Assembly (NCBI RefSeq): GCF_035222485.1
Contig: NC_085920.1
Span: forward strand, 4,464,001-4,528,000
Source: Podospora pseudoanserina
Taxonomy: Eukaryota; Ascomycota; Sordariomycetes; Sordariales; Podosporaceae
Direction: 5' to 3'
DNA: 64,000 nt
Shown: positions 26,260-35,401 of the stretch, one piece after another
Layout: every line of letters begins with the position of its first letter
How positions within the stretch are numbered: position 1 is the first letter of the stretch
Translations under genes and position numbers: made by a program
Notes under the pieces: model-generated
What the model was told of the DNA's origin: nothing
The model's database searches: none
What the model saw: the letters and a program-made list of their open reading frames with translations, nothing else

Positions 26260-26625
26260 GGTGAGAAAACACACAAACCAACCACAACACTACAAATATA
26301 CCCTCAATAGGGTCTCTGAATGAACACACCTGCGTGACAGTAGCTCGCTCGCAGGCCGCACTCCACGTAGGACAAAGAAAAGACTCTATGGGCTCGCAGA
26401 CCACATAATAAGCACCTGATCGGCCTGATCAGAGGGCCAGAATTGCCTGCACGCGTGCAAGGCACAAAAATATGAAGAAATAAAAGTCGATGTCCTGTCT
26501 AAAATAGAATGCCCGAAGCAGACCGCTTATATACATGACCCCTGAACCCCCGAATCCTCCGAGAGCCCCACTTCTTTACTCAAACCCTCAGGCCTGTGGC
26601 CGCACCCCAAATCAATATATATTTT
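26260..26625 (-). repeat. GC-balanced, non-RIP island, possible solo LTR of another family
   Basis: The base composition is close to that of normal fungal DNA and the stretch is embedded in RIP-degraded repeats. On the minus strand it has a TATA-like GTATATAAGCGG near 26,528. I found no convincing target-site duplication or matching copy in the window, so the LTR call is tentative. Confidence 0.35.
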
Positions 26626-27488
26626 TTTACTTCCCGTATCGTGACTAAATATTCTATGGTAACTTAAACGATAAAGAAGTAAAATAAGTTTAAACGTAAG
26701 GAGTAAAAGTTTAAAATTTATTTTCATATTTAATTATTAAATTTCTCCGGGTAAAATAAATATATCGCTTCCTTCGTATCTAGGAAGAACGATAATTCAC
26801 GCGGAATATTTAAGAAAAAGATACCCAGGTAATATAGTCTATATTTATTATACCGCGCGTTTTTTTATAAAAAAAATTATGTTTACATAGCTAGAAACCG
26901 CCTAAAATACCACTTTATAGGCTCCCAATACTTTAGATCTCTTCCTAGGCCTCGACTACCTCTCCGACTATTTTTTATACCCTAACATAGTCGGTCTTTC
27001 CTTTCTAACTACATAAGGTACCGCCGGTAATACGCTTTTAACTTTTTAAACTAAGTAAAGCGCGTAACGTTCATTATATATAAATTTCTTCGTACTTATT
27101 AATTTTATATAGAATATATAATGCATTAACTATTATGTCGAAGGTATAAGTTCGATTTCTGTCGGTATTTTTTATATTAAGATTTTGGAATATATTTTAT
27201 AGTTTTAACGTATTTATTTTATTTATATTAGGTTTTAATTTACTTAAGTATTACTGGTAGAATTCTTCTAAATTAGTAAGGTATTTTAGATTTACGGCTA
27301 ATTTCTACGACTTATCCAAAGCTAGATAACCAAATTAATTAACATAATATTTTAATTAATCTTTATTATACTATAAGTCTAATATTTCTTCTATATCGTA
27401 CATTTCTTCTTTACTTTCCGCTACTTCCCAAGTATTAGCTTTTCTTACCCGTAATATATGTTCTAAATGTAAAATATAAAATAATATA
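26626..27488 (-). mobile_element. Gypsy 3'-region fragment (left of the inversion)
   Basis: From about 26,930 this AT-rich, RIP-degraded sequence parallels 13,490-14,050 and 20,330-21,085. It contains one tRNA-like module. It is interrupted at 27,488 by the 583-bp LTR-like insertion and resumes at 28,909. Confidence 0.6.
27101..27169 (+). repeat. tRNA-like module, antisense in gypsy element
   Basis: This 69-nt unit starts AATTTTATATAGAATATA and contains TATAAGTTCGATTTCTG. It has the same position and antisense orientation as in the other copies. Confidence 0.5.
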
Positions 27489-28071
27489 TGTTCAAATAGG
27501 TGCTATTGAGGCCTGTAAATATAGGCTTAAATAGCTATCGGCGCAGTACACTGAGAGCGAAGAAGACTTTGACTGCAGCATTCGACAGTTGCCGTGGCAC
27601 TGAAGGAAGGAGGATTACAGGGCGGCGCCCTGTAATATATAAAAAGAGAATCACTGTAACATAGGCTTGTGAGGCACTGATGAGTGTGGTGAACTAGTAT
27701 ATTGATTGAACCTTATAGACTAAGAAATACCACAGTAAATAGGGTGTGAGGCAGAGGTCTTATAGGCCATCGGCCTTCTACTCGTTCCCCCCCGTTTCCG
27801 GGCCCAAACGCCCGCTAAATGCGCTAACCAAATATAAGGTTAGGGGCCACGTTACAGGCCACGTTGCCGCTACCGTTTGACCGCTGCAGGGCACTGGCCT
27901 TAGCGCTCGGCCTTCCGGGACCTCGGATTGCTTCCGGAGGCCGAGCCTCCGCTCCGGTAACCGCAGTCTCTAAACACTGCTGATTTAAGCCATCGTATTG
28001 CCTCTGAGGCCCTGTAATATACTGGGCTCAGATGCACTGTAAAATCCACAAACAAAAGCTGTATTTTAACA
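27489..28071 (+). repeat. 583-bp LTR-like element, left inverted copy
   Basis: It starts TGTTCAAATAGGTGC and ends GTATTTTAACA, giving TGTT..AACA termini. A TATA-like TATATAAAAAGA is at 27,635-27,646, just after a perfect 9-bp hairpin (ATTACAGGG / CCCTGTAAT, 27,614-27,636). Composition is near normal with little RIP. A nearly identical inverted copy lies at 28,326-28,908, differing mostly by transitions and two compensating 1-bp indels. The left flank is ATATA. The form fits a solo LTR. Confidence 0.8.
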
Positions 28072-28325
28072 TATACTTTACGTGAAATCTCGGAAAAAAC
28101 TAGAGTTTATAAAAGAAAGATATGGAAATACTATAATCCTAAAAAGCTTAAAGCACTTTACTTTTACAGGAGAAATATAATTTTCCTCTCTATACGTAAT
28201 ATATATATTAAAAAACCTACTAATAAGCTAGACTATTAGACAGTAAGCGTATTTAAAGCTAAAGAAATAGCTTAAAAATAATATTCGAGTTAAAAGTATT
28301 TAATAGAGTATATTTATAAATATAT
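28072..28325 (+). mobile_element. Inverted 254-bp gypsy segment between the two LTR-like copies
   Basis: This RIP-degraded sequence aligns on the + strand with 23,870-24,140 and is reverse-complementary to about 21,090-21,350. The sequence on either side (to 27,488 and from 28,909) aligns with 20,326-22,380 in the opposite orientation and skips exactly this piece. The segment has therefore been flipped in place. Confidence 0.8.
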
Positions 28326-28908
28326 TGTTAAAATTCAGCTTTTGTTTGTGGATTTTACAGTGTATCTGAGCCCTGTATATTACAGGGCCTCAGAAGCAAT
28401 ACAATGGCTTGAATCAGCAGTGTTTAGGGACCACGGTTCCCGGAACGGAAGCTCGGCCTCCGGAAGCAATCTGAGGTCCCGGAAGGCCGAGCGCTAAGGC
28501 CAGTGCCCTGCAGCGGTCAAACGGTAGCGGCAACGTGGCCTGTAACGTGGCCCCTAACCTTATATTTGGTTAGCGCATTTAGCGGGCGTTTGGGCCCGGA
28601 AACGGGGGGGAACGAGTAGAAGGCCGATGGCCTATAAGACCTCTGCCTCACACCCTATTTACTGTGGTATTTCTTAGTCTATAAGGTTCAATCAATATAC
28701 TAGTTCACCACACTCATCAGTGCCTCACAAGCCTATGTTACAGTGATTCTCTTTTATATATTACAGGGCGCCGCCCCTGTAATCCTCCTTCCTTCAGTGC
28801 CACGGCAACTGTCGAATGCTGCAGTCAAAGTCTTCTTCGCTCTCAGTGTACTGCGCCGATAGCTATTTGAGCCTACACTTACAGGCCTCAATAGCACCTA
28901 TTTCAACA
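28326..28908 (-). repeat. 583-bp LTR-like element, right inverted copy
   Basis: This is the reverse complement of 27,489-28,071 and has exactly the same length. It runs from TGTTAAAATTCAGC to ATAGCACCTATTTCAACA. The right flank is GTATA. After the spacer is flipped back, its left flank would also be GTATA. Confidence 0.8.
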
Positions 28909-29719
28909 GTATATACAATTTATTTACTTTAACGCTTATTTTAGTTACTTTTATATCGGGTCTTTACCGTAGGTTTACTTTATATTTAAAGTTTATAAAA
29001 AACGGCGTAACTTTAATTTGTTTTACTAGCAATATATTATATAATAATTATACCGTAAATAATCGTTTAACCTAATTATTTTACTTACAATTAATGTAAT
29101 TACGTTAGTATTAGTCTATAATTTAATTAAGTTGTTCCATTTACTAATTTATTTAAGGGTAGTAAACTGAAGACGCTTTACTTATTACTTTTAACCTTAC
29201 TGTTAACGCTCTTTAAACCTTCGATACGAATTTGATATTACGGTCCGTAATAAACTTTTTTTAAGTATATATATGTTATTGTAATGTACCGTAGGAGTAT
29301 ATCCGTGGATTACTTTACCAGTTGAATCTCTTTATAAGATAGAAAATATATTCATTTAATAAGCCTGCTAATTATCGTTAATATATCAATATACTTAACG
29401 TTAATTACTATAATTTTTAACTCTAGTAGTTTAATAATCAAGTTTGTTATAGTAAAACTCTATAGTCGTTCTACTATTAATAGTAACCTTTAAATCTCTA
29501 AGGCTTTTACTTTGTAATTTTTATTTTTTCGTACGTATAATATATTTAAATAATTTTTTGAATATTACTTTAATTTTTAATTAAGTAAAGTACTATTAAT
29601 CTTTGCTATAATCTTTTCATACTTATATATCCTCCGAACTTCGACCAATAAGTTTCTATTACTAATGCCGTTTTATCATTTAACTTTACGTACGCTCTAT
29701 TTCTATACTATAATCTTCT
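28909..29719 (-). mobile_element. Gypsy integrase fragment (right of the inversion)
   Basis: The sequence continues the host element from 27,488. It aligns with 21,355-22,050 and 14,300-15,140. A recognisable integrase motif, F-I-T-D-R-N-I-K-F, is on the minus strand near 29,230-29,260. It is cut at about 29,719 by an LTR fragment. Confidence 0.65.
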
Positions 29720-29941
29720 TGCATATTGCGGAACTGTCTATATATGCCAGCCAGTTCCTCGGTATATATAGACCTTGATCCTTCAAGTACCTCCGTACCT
29801 AGCTCACTACGCTCACCAGGTAAGCCTGCTGATCCGGCTTACTTTCGCCAAGCAGTGAGCCTTCCCTCACCCTGCAGCCTCGCCGCTGTGTCTCTCTTCC
29901 CTGATTAGCGTACACGGCCCGCTGCAGTCTCTATCTAGGCT
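29720..29941 (-). repeat. Truncated LTR fragment, little RIP
   Basis: It shares GCGGAACTGTCTATATATGC and the AGTTCCTC..TATATATAGACC block with the other LTRs. Downstream it resembles the U3 of the 5,707 LTR (GTACCTCCGTAC). The U5 end is missing on the left. On the right it runs into the 9-bp minisatellite. Confidence 0.6.
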
Positions 29942-29943
29942 TG

Positions 29944-30249
29944 CAATAAATACAATAAATACAATAAATACAATAAATACAATAAATACAATAAATACAA
30001 TAAATACAATAAATACAATAAATACAATAAATACAATAAATACAATAAATACAATAAATACAATAAAATAAAACAATAAATACAATAAATACAATAAATA
30101 CAATAAATACAATAAATACAATAAATACAATAAATACAATAAATACAATAAATACAATAAATACAATAAATACAATAAATACAATAAATACAATAAATAC
30201 AATAAATACAATAAATACAATAAATACAATAAATACAATACAATAAATA
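29944..30249. repeat. 9-bp minisatellite (AATAAATAC)n
   Basis: About 33 near-perfect tandem copies of AATAAATAC, with one interruption near 30,062-30,072. Because the period is three codons, open frames of repeated Tyr-Leu-Leu or Tyr-Cys-Ile arise on the minus strand. These are artefacts. Confidence 0.95.
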
Positions 30250-30345
30250 TAGTAAAATAGTAAGCTTTGCGGAACTAAACTTAGTCGCTCCGCTTACTAG
30301 TTTACAAAATTTACACTTGGCTTACCACTAAATTATTTTTTTGTT
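30250..30345. other. Unique-looking AT-rich linker
   Basis: A short stretch between two simple repeats, with GGAACTAAACTTAGTCGC near 30,271. No gene is visible. Confidence 0.4.
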
Positions 30346-30560
30346 TTAAAAAAATTAAAAAAAATTAAAAAAATTAAAAAATTTAAAAAAATTAAAAAAA
30401 TTAAAAAAATTAAAAAAATTAAAAAAATTAAAAAAATTAAAAAAATTAAAAAAATTAAAAAAATTAAAAAAAAATTAAAAAAATTAAAAAAAAAATTAAA
30501 AGAAATTAAAAAAAAGGAAAAAAAAGGAAAAAAAAGGAAAAAAAATTAAAAAAAAAATTT
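30346..30560. repeat. Simple repeat (AAAAAATT)n grading into A-rich GGAAAAAAA units
   Basis: Tandem AAAAAATT-type units, followed near 30,515-30,545 by three AAGGAAAAAA-type units. This tract marks the edge between the AT-rich compartment and the gene-rich compartment. Confidence 0.9.
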
Positions 30561-30992
30561 AAACTTTAAAAATTGCTTCCCCCCAAAATCAAATCTATAA
30601 CCTTTCCAAAAAAAAATGTTTATTTCACTTAACTATATCATACCCTATATTTATTTTAAAAAAAACTCCTTACATAAAAAATCAAATTTATTGCTTTTTT
30701 TTTTAATTTTATTTTTATTTACTTAACTATATTACAGTTTAATTTTTGAATTCTATAAATAATAATAAAATAAAAATCTTCTTTTGGGAGAGCCGAGACA
30801 GGGGGAAAAACTTCGGGGAATTGTAAGTATCCCAAATCTGTTTCTGGACCTCCGTAGACTCCGGTAAAAAGAAAGATTTGTGGATGCCAAAATGGAAGAG
30901 GTCTGAGCTACTGAGACTACACCAGTCTGCCTCCGTTGGGTTCATCGCAAAAAGGTCGCTACGCGCCACACCGTTCTTGTTTTGCGTTAATA
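30561..30992. other. Boundary region and promoter of the USP gene
   Basis: Base composition changes abruptly near 30,770, from poly-A/T to balanced sequence. The first ~200 bp hold only A/T runs. The last ~220 bp precede the USP start and must contain its core promoter and 5' leader. An alternative in-frame ATG lies at 30,936. Confidence 0.5.
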
Positions 30993-32912
30993 ATGCCCGA
31001 CAAGACCCTCACAGTCGCAACTTATGCTGCAGGTGCCTCGTTTGCCGCCATCACCCTCGTCTATGTATTTGGCCCGACTTTCTTCTTCGATGCTGGCCCA
31101 TCTGCCTCAACGAACCGAAATAGAGGCGCCGTCGGCCTCTCCAACCCTGCCAATGATTGCTTTATTAACTCTGTTCTCCAGGCACTCGCTGGGTTGGGGG
31201 ATCTTCGAATTTATTTAATACGCGAAACACATCGTCGCAGCCTCGATGACGAGCTCGTCTACGCCCAGGTTGTACCAGTCGGTCTTCTCCCAGGAGATGT
31301 GCAACACTTTAGGGGCGACATGCCACACTGGAAGATGGAGGGTTTTCAGAAAGGGCTGGTAACAAAGGGACTGAAAGATATCCTGGACGCTCTCAACGAA
31401 CGACCTTTGTACAAGAAAACCATCACCGCCATGCCATTCCTTCGTGTCTTGGAGGAGGCATTTCGCCAGCGAATTAGCAGACGGCAACAAGACGCTCAAG
31501 AGTTTCTGCAAGTGGTTGCGGAAAGGCTCTGTAATGAATACCACGCGGGACGAAGAGCGAGGGCCTCTGCACGACGGAGTTGTGCTCTTGGTGATGCCAC
31601 TTCGGAGCTTGCGCAGACAGCGCCAGACAAGGACTCAACCCAGGGCCTGGTGACACAAGTCAACGACATTGAAAAACCACAAGGGCAGTCTGAAGTTGTC
31701 AATGATGAACTTGGTGGAGGGCAAGAGGAAGGCTTTCCTATGGAGGGACAGTCTGAATCACAGATCGAATGCCTCACATGTGGTTTCAAACCCCGTCCTA
31801 CAGCAACAACATTTTGCACCTTGACTCTCAATGTGCCACAGGTGTCATCGGCCACCACACTTGGGGCTTGTTTTGATGGCATGTTCAAGACAGAATACAT
31901 CGACGACTTCAAGTGTGAAAAATGTCGTTTGATGCATGCCATACTATTACTGGAAGCAGACCTGGAGCGATCCACCTCGGAAGTGGCAAGAGAAAATATA
32001 CGAGCAGCTATCGACAAACTGCAATCTGCTCTTGAAACAGATCCTGAGGACCCCCCGAATGATGTTGTTTTGCCAGACCTCAGTCATGCCCCAAAGCGAC
32101 GAATAGCACGCCACATCCGCCTTACCAGTTTCCCGAAGATCCTGGCCATTCACCTCTCTCGCTCGATCTTCGACGCCAGTCATTATTCTCAGAAAAACTC
32201 GGCCAAGGTGGTTTTCCCCGAAAAATTTCCCCTGGGTGGGTTGCTTAACCAAAAAAAGTACAAACTCTTGGGCGTGGTGACACACAAGGGAAGTCACGAC
32301 AGCGGTCATTATGAAACCTTTCGTCGCCAGGTTATGCAACCCCCCTTTTCCAACCCTAGCACGTTTAAGCCAGCAGAAGTCTATAGCAGAACCGTCAGCC
32401 CCGCGCCCACGCCGCACATCAGAGCTCAGCGATCAGACGGTGGAGAGGAGAACTCGTTGATGTCAACACCAGATCCTTTGTCCCCTTCCGGGGGAGACTC
32501 ACTCACGCCGCCGTTGGACCCTTGGAAACACTCTGTACCGGCACCTCAAACATCTATCTTACCGGATGGAGATAAGCCAGCGTCACCTTTGGGCTCTCCG
32601 CAGAAAGATGTCTTGTCTGTCAGCAGGGGTAGGGAATCTGAATCCACCAGTCTCCGGTCGGTTGCAGCAAACGCCAAATCAACGTTCTCCAAAATCACCT
32701 CTCGACCTTCAGCCGGGACCGAAAGCAACCCAAAATCTGACGTGATGGATACATCTACGAAATCATTGACCACTGCCAAGCCGAGGCGCCGAAAAGTCCA
32801 AGACCGGTGGTGGCGTATCAGCGACGACAAAGTTAAGGAAGCAAGTACCCGCGATGTTTTGAGCATGCAGCGGGAGGTCTACCTTCTGTTCTATGAGATG
32901 GAGCGCGCATAA
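30993..32912 (+). CDS. USP-family ubiquitin hydrolase with N-terminal membrane anchor
   Basis: Single exon, 639 residues from the ATG at 30,993. It cleaves ubiquitin from proteins (peptidase C19). The Cys box GLSNPANDCFINSVLQ gives catalytic Cys56, and QQDAQEF is the second conserved block. The His box GSHDSGHYE places His439. Paired CxxC motifs (Cys260/263, Cys308/311) form the zinc finger usual in this family. The last catalytic strand WWRISDDKV comes near the C terminus, after a ~150-residue Ser/Pro-rich insert. Residues ~8-32 form a hydrophobic segment right after the start, suggesting an outer-membrane anchor as in yeast Ubp16 and animal USP30. That location is inferred. I preferred the second ATG because it puts this segment at the very N terminus; the upstream ATG (30,936) would add 19 residues. 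The neighbouring KES1 is convergent. Confidence 0.85.
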   Translation: MPDKTLTVATYAAGASFAAITLVYVFGPTFFFDAGPSASTNRNRGAVGLSNPANDCFINSVLQALAGLGDLRIYLIRETHRRSLDDELVYAQVVPVGLLPGDVQHFRGDMPHWKMEGFQKGLVTKGLKDILDALNERPLYKKTITAMPFLRVLEEAFRQRISRRQQDAQEFLQVVAERLCNEYHAGRRARASARRSCALGDATSELAQTAPDKDSTQGLVTQVNDIEKPQGQSEVVNDELGGGQEEGFPMEGQSESQIECLTCGFKPRPTATTFCTLTLNVPQVSSATTLGACFDGMFKTEYIDDFKCEKCRLMHAILLLEADLERSTSEVARENIRAAIDKLQSALETDPEDPPNDVVLPDLSHAPKRRIARHIRLTSFPKILAIHLSRSIFDASHYSQKNSAKVVFPEKFPLGGLLNQKKYKLLGVVTHKGSHDSGHYETFRRQVMQPPFSNPSTFKPAEVYSRTVSPAPTPHIRAQRSDGGEENSLMSTPDPLSPSGGDSLTPPLDPWKHSVPAPQTSILPDGDKPASPLGSPQKDVLSVSRGRESESTSLRSVAANAKSTFSKITSRPSAGTESNPKSDVMDTSTKSLTTAKPRRRKVQDRWWRISDDKVKEASTRDVLSMQREVYLLFYEMERA

Positions 32913-33315
32913 AAGCCAGTTTCCATTGCTTCTAGCAAGCCCCTTATCCTAAAGTCATTTGAGTCAGCATCACCAATGTCGTGCCATTGGGATTGTCAGT
33001 AGTGTGACAGTCCTACTTTGGAGAGACTACTTCTGAGGGAGATCGCGGTTGGGTAATGTAGATGTATTAAGTAAGGCTAAGTTAGACAGGTCATAGCATA
33101 AGCACCCCAACATGGCTCGCGTGAACTCCTTGCAGGCTCATAAACTTGTATCTGTTGCTTGGGCAAGTGTAAGAACCAAGTTCTTACAGCCCCCTATTTT
33201 CCCGCCAGAACCAAGCAACCAACCATGTGTGTGATGGCGGGTGTTATTTTTGCGCCGATACTGGAACGCAAGTGTTGCTGGCAAGACGACAGTGTATTTT
33301 GTCATGCTGACAGGC
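32913..33315. other. Convergent 3' intergenic region (USP / KES1)
   Basis: These 403 bp lie between two stop codons and should hold both 3' UTRs. I see no RNA gene or further coding signal. Confidence 0.6.
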
Positions 33316-34779
33316 TCACTGGCCAAGCAACTCTTTAACTAACTTGGCAGCTTCATCGCCGGTTGGCACAGGTGTGCTGTGGGCTTGGGCCGACTTTTGG
33401 GAGTCGAAACGCCACAATCCGCCAGTCTTGTCAGCGTCGCCATGCTCTGCCAGGTTGACGATTGGACCCAACCGGGTTAAGACCAGATCGGGGGAATCCG
33501 CGGAGGCAGTAAAATAGCGCCGTTCCCATGTGCGCCCCTCAGCCTTCTCTTTAATACGCATTTCGCGCTGAGCACTCTCGATCTTGCTCTTCTCAACGTG
33601 GACAACGTCAAATTCACCCTTCGCAATCGCCACTGCAACCTTGTTCCATGCCCTTCTTGACTCAAGGGGATGTTGCTCATCGATGGGAGCAACGATGAGG
33701 TTGCTTGTTGGGTTTTGGGCCGGGTCCCAAAGTTCCACCAAGTTGCCGGCGCTGTTGTGCTTGGCCGGGCCGGAGTGTATCTCGAAGGTTTTGGTCCACT
33801 GTCCCGAGACGTTGAAGAGGACATCCTTCTCCTTTCCAGTCGGGTACAACACCGCAGTGAGGGAATTTTTCTTGCCAGATAACCAGCCCTTTCCACTGTA
33901 GTCGACCTTTGCCGTGAAGCCAGTCGAGGATGTAATGTAGGAGCTACCGTCAAGTTCGATGAAAGGGGAACCAAAGACGAGACCCTCGATGTGCAGCGAC
34001 GGAAGAGTGATCAAGTAGGTGTCAGGTTCTCCCGAAGACGAGGGAACAGTGAGAACGGCGTGGCCTATTTGCTTGACGTTGATTGTCTTGGAAAAGGACG
34101 CCTTCTGGGCATTGTAGCCCTCGAGCCGAACACCTGATTGAGCTGCATGTTAGCCTTGGGCTTGGCACTCCCTCTTCTTCAGTCCAGAGGAAGGAATTCG
34201 TCGTACCGGTTGTAGCATTAGTGATGTTGTAGGCAGTTGCTGGTGGGTGATGGCTAATATCAGTGTCAGCAATCTGTCGGGTACAGCAGAGAGAGCAGGC
34301 CACGGGTCGACGAACCTAACCTGCTCGCTGATGAGCTCAGTTGTCCCAGCACCGTCCTCCCATTTCCCGAGGAACAGCTCGCCCAGGAACGGGTTCAGTG
34401 GCTTCTTTTCATTCCCGTATTGTTCACTCCGACTGGCGTACTGCTGTTTTAATGTTGTCAAGAACCACTTCAAGACCAGAAGCGCACGTTTCGCGGGGTC
34501 AGGTTCCTTGGCAGGTGCGGCGAAAACGGATGGATGTTCGCACCAGTACGAGCTGAACTCGGTAAGGCTGGTAGACGAGAGGATGAAGGGAGGTGCGGTA
34601 AGGCTGGAGAGGTCTCCGTTGAAGGACGCGATAGACTGATCCCGTCAAGGGAAGGTTAGCCGCAATGCGCTACCAAAGGTCGTGTCGATAGCTTTGACTG
34701 AGCAAGGCAAACTGACCTTGAGGAAAGCACCCCAGCCTCCTCCGGCACCGGCTTGCGCTTGCTGCGGTGGGGTCTCCAT
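33316..34779 (-). CDS. KES1: Oxysterol-binding protein, KES1/OSH4 type
   Basis: Four exons: 34,779-34,717; 34,635-34,316; 34,253-34,207; 34,133-33,316 (415 residues). It is a short lipid-exchange protein, a bare ORD domain with no PH domain, which in yeast swaps sterol for PI4P at Golgi and plasma membrane. The signature EQVSHHPP is complete (residues 125-132). It is split by intron 2 inside the Ser128 codon, with donor GTTCGT, branch CTGAC and acceptor TTAG. Exon 2 carries [16 protein letters not shown] and [13 protein letters not shown], and exon 4 carries the GLVFG and [11 protein letters not shown] blocks, all typical of Kes1. The N terminus METPPQQAQ leads into the [18 protein letters not shown] lid region. 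All phases close. Length is close to the yeast protein. Confidence 0.93.
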
Positions 34780-35401
34780 GATGTCTCCGAGGTGTGTTGA
34801 GCGCGAGAGAATAGACAGTTGGGAGGTTGCAATGGAGCAGCATAAAGCGTGGTTGAATGCGATTTGTGATGGGGGGTACTAAGTCTCGACACACGAGATC
34901 ACTGTGGAGTTGTGCGGAATGGCGGGATGGAGGGGTGTGCTGGTGGAGAGTGGGTTCTTCCCGGTGATTTAAGAACGAGTGGCCCTTCTGAATGGTCTTG
35001 GGGAGCAAAAGGCGGCCCCCTTATTATGTTGCCGGCTTGGGACACTTCCCAGACCTAGGCTGCGCCAATCATTGGTTACCTGCCGCCGAATTGTCAAGGT
35101 TGGGATACCTTTGTAACTGCGATTTGCTTGACGTCAACGTCTCGTCCCATGTTTCCCATGTTACTGGCAGACCAAAATCCAAAGGGGTGGGTGACAGTCT
35201 GGCAGTCTGCAGCGTCAACAGGTACTGGGAACGACCTGGACGCCGATGCCAAGCTGTTGAGGTTTAACCTTGGCCTCAGCCACCCACCATGACTTGAAGC
35301 TCTAGATCCAACAAACTTAGATTCTGTTGACGACTACCTGTGTTTCTACCCTAATTGAAATTCGCACCAACCAATCGACAGCAAACAAGATCCAGTATTT
35401 G
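34780..35401. promoter_or_regulatory. KES1 promoter / oxidoreductase 3' region
   Basis: These 622 bp lie between the KES1 start and the stop of the upstream oxidoreductase, both on the minus strand. A perfect cAMP-response-type palindrome TGACGTCA is at 35,129-35,136, about 350 bp upstream of KES1. It is a candidate bZIP site, inferred from sequence only. Confidence 0.4.

Noticed and set aside
27489-28908. A DNA transposon with 583-bp terminal inverted repeats
   Set aside because: Each arm is a complete TGTT..AACA unit with its own 5-bp duplication once the spacer is flipped back, and the spacer is host-element sequence. Two solo LTRs plus an inversion explain it better.
29867-30243. Minus-strand open frames of repeated Tyr-Leu-Leu and Tyr-Cys-Ile
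   Set aside because: They are produced by the 9-bp (AATAAATAC)n minisatellite, whose period is three codons. There is no sign of a real protein.
29944-30249. CRISPR-like array
   Set aside because: The units are contiguous 9-bp repeats without spacers, and this is a fungal genome.
30739-30969. Minus-strand open frame across the USP promoter
   Set aside because: It is antisense to the USP leader, ends in low-complexity sequence at the composition boundary and has no family resemblance.
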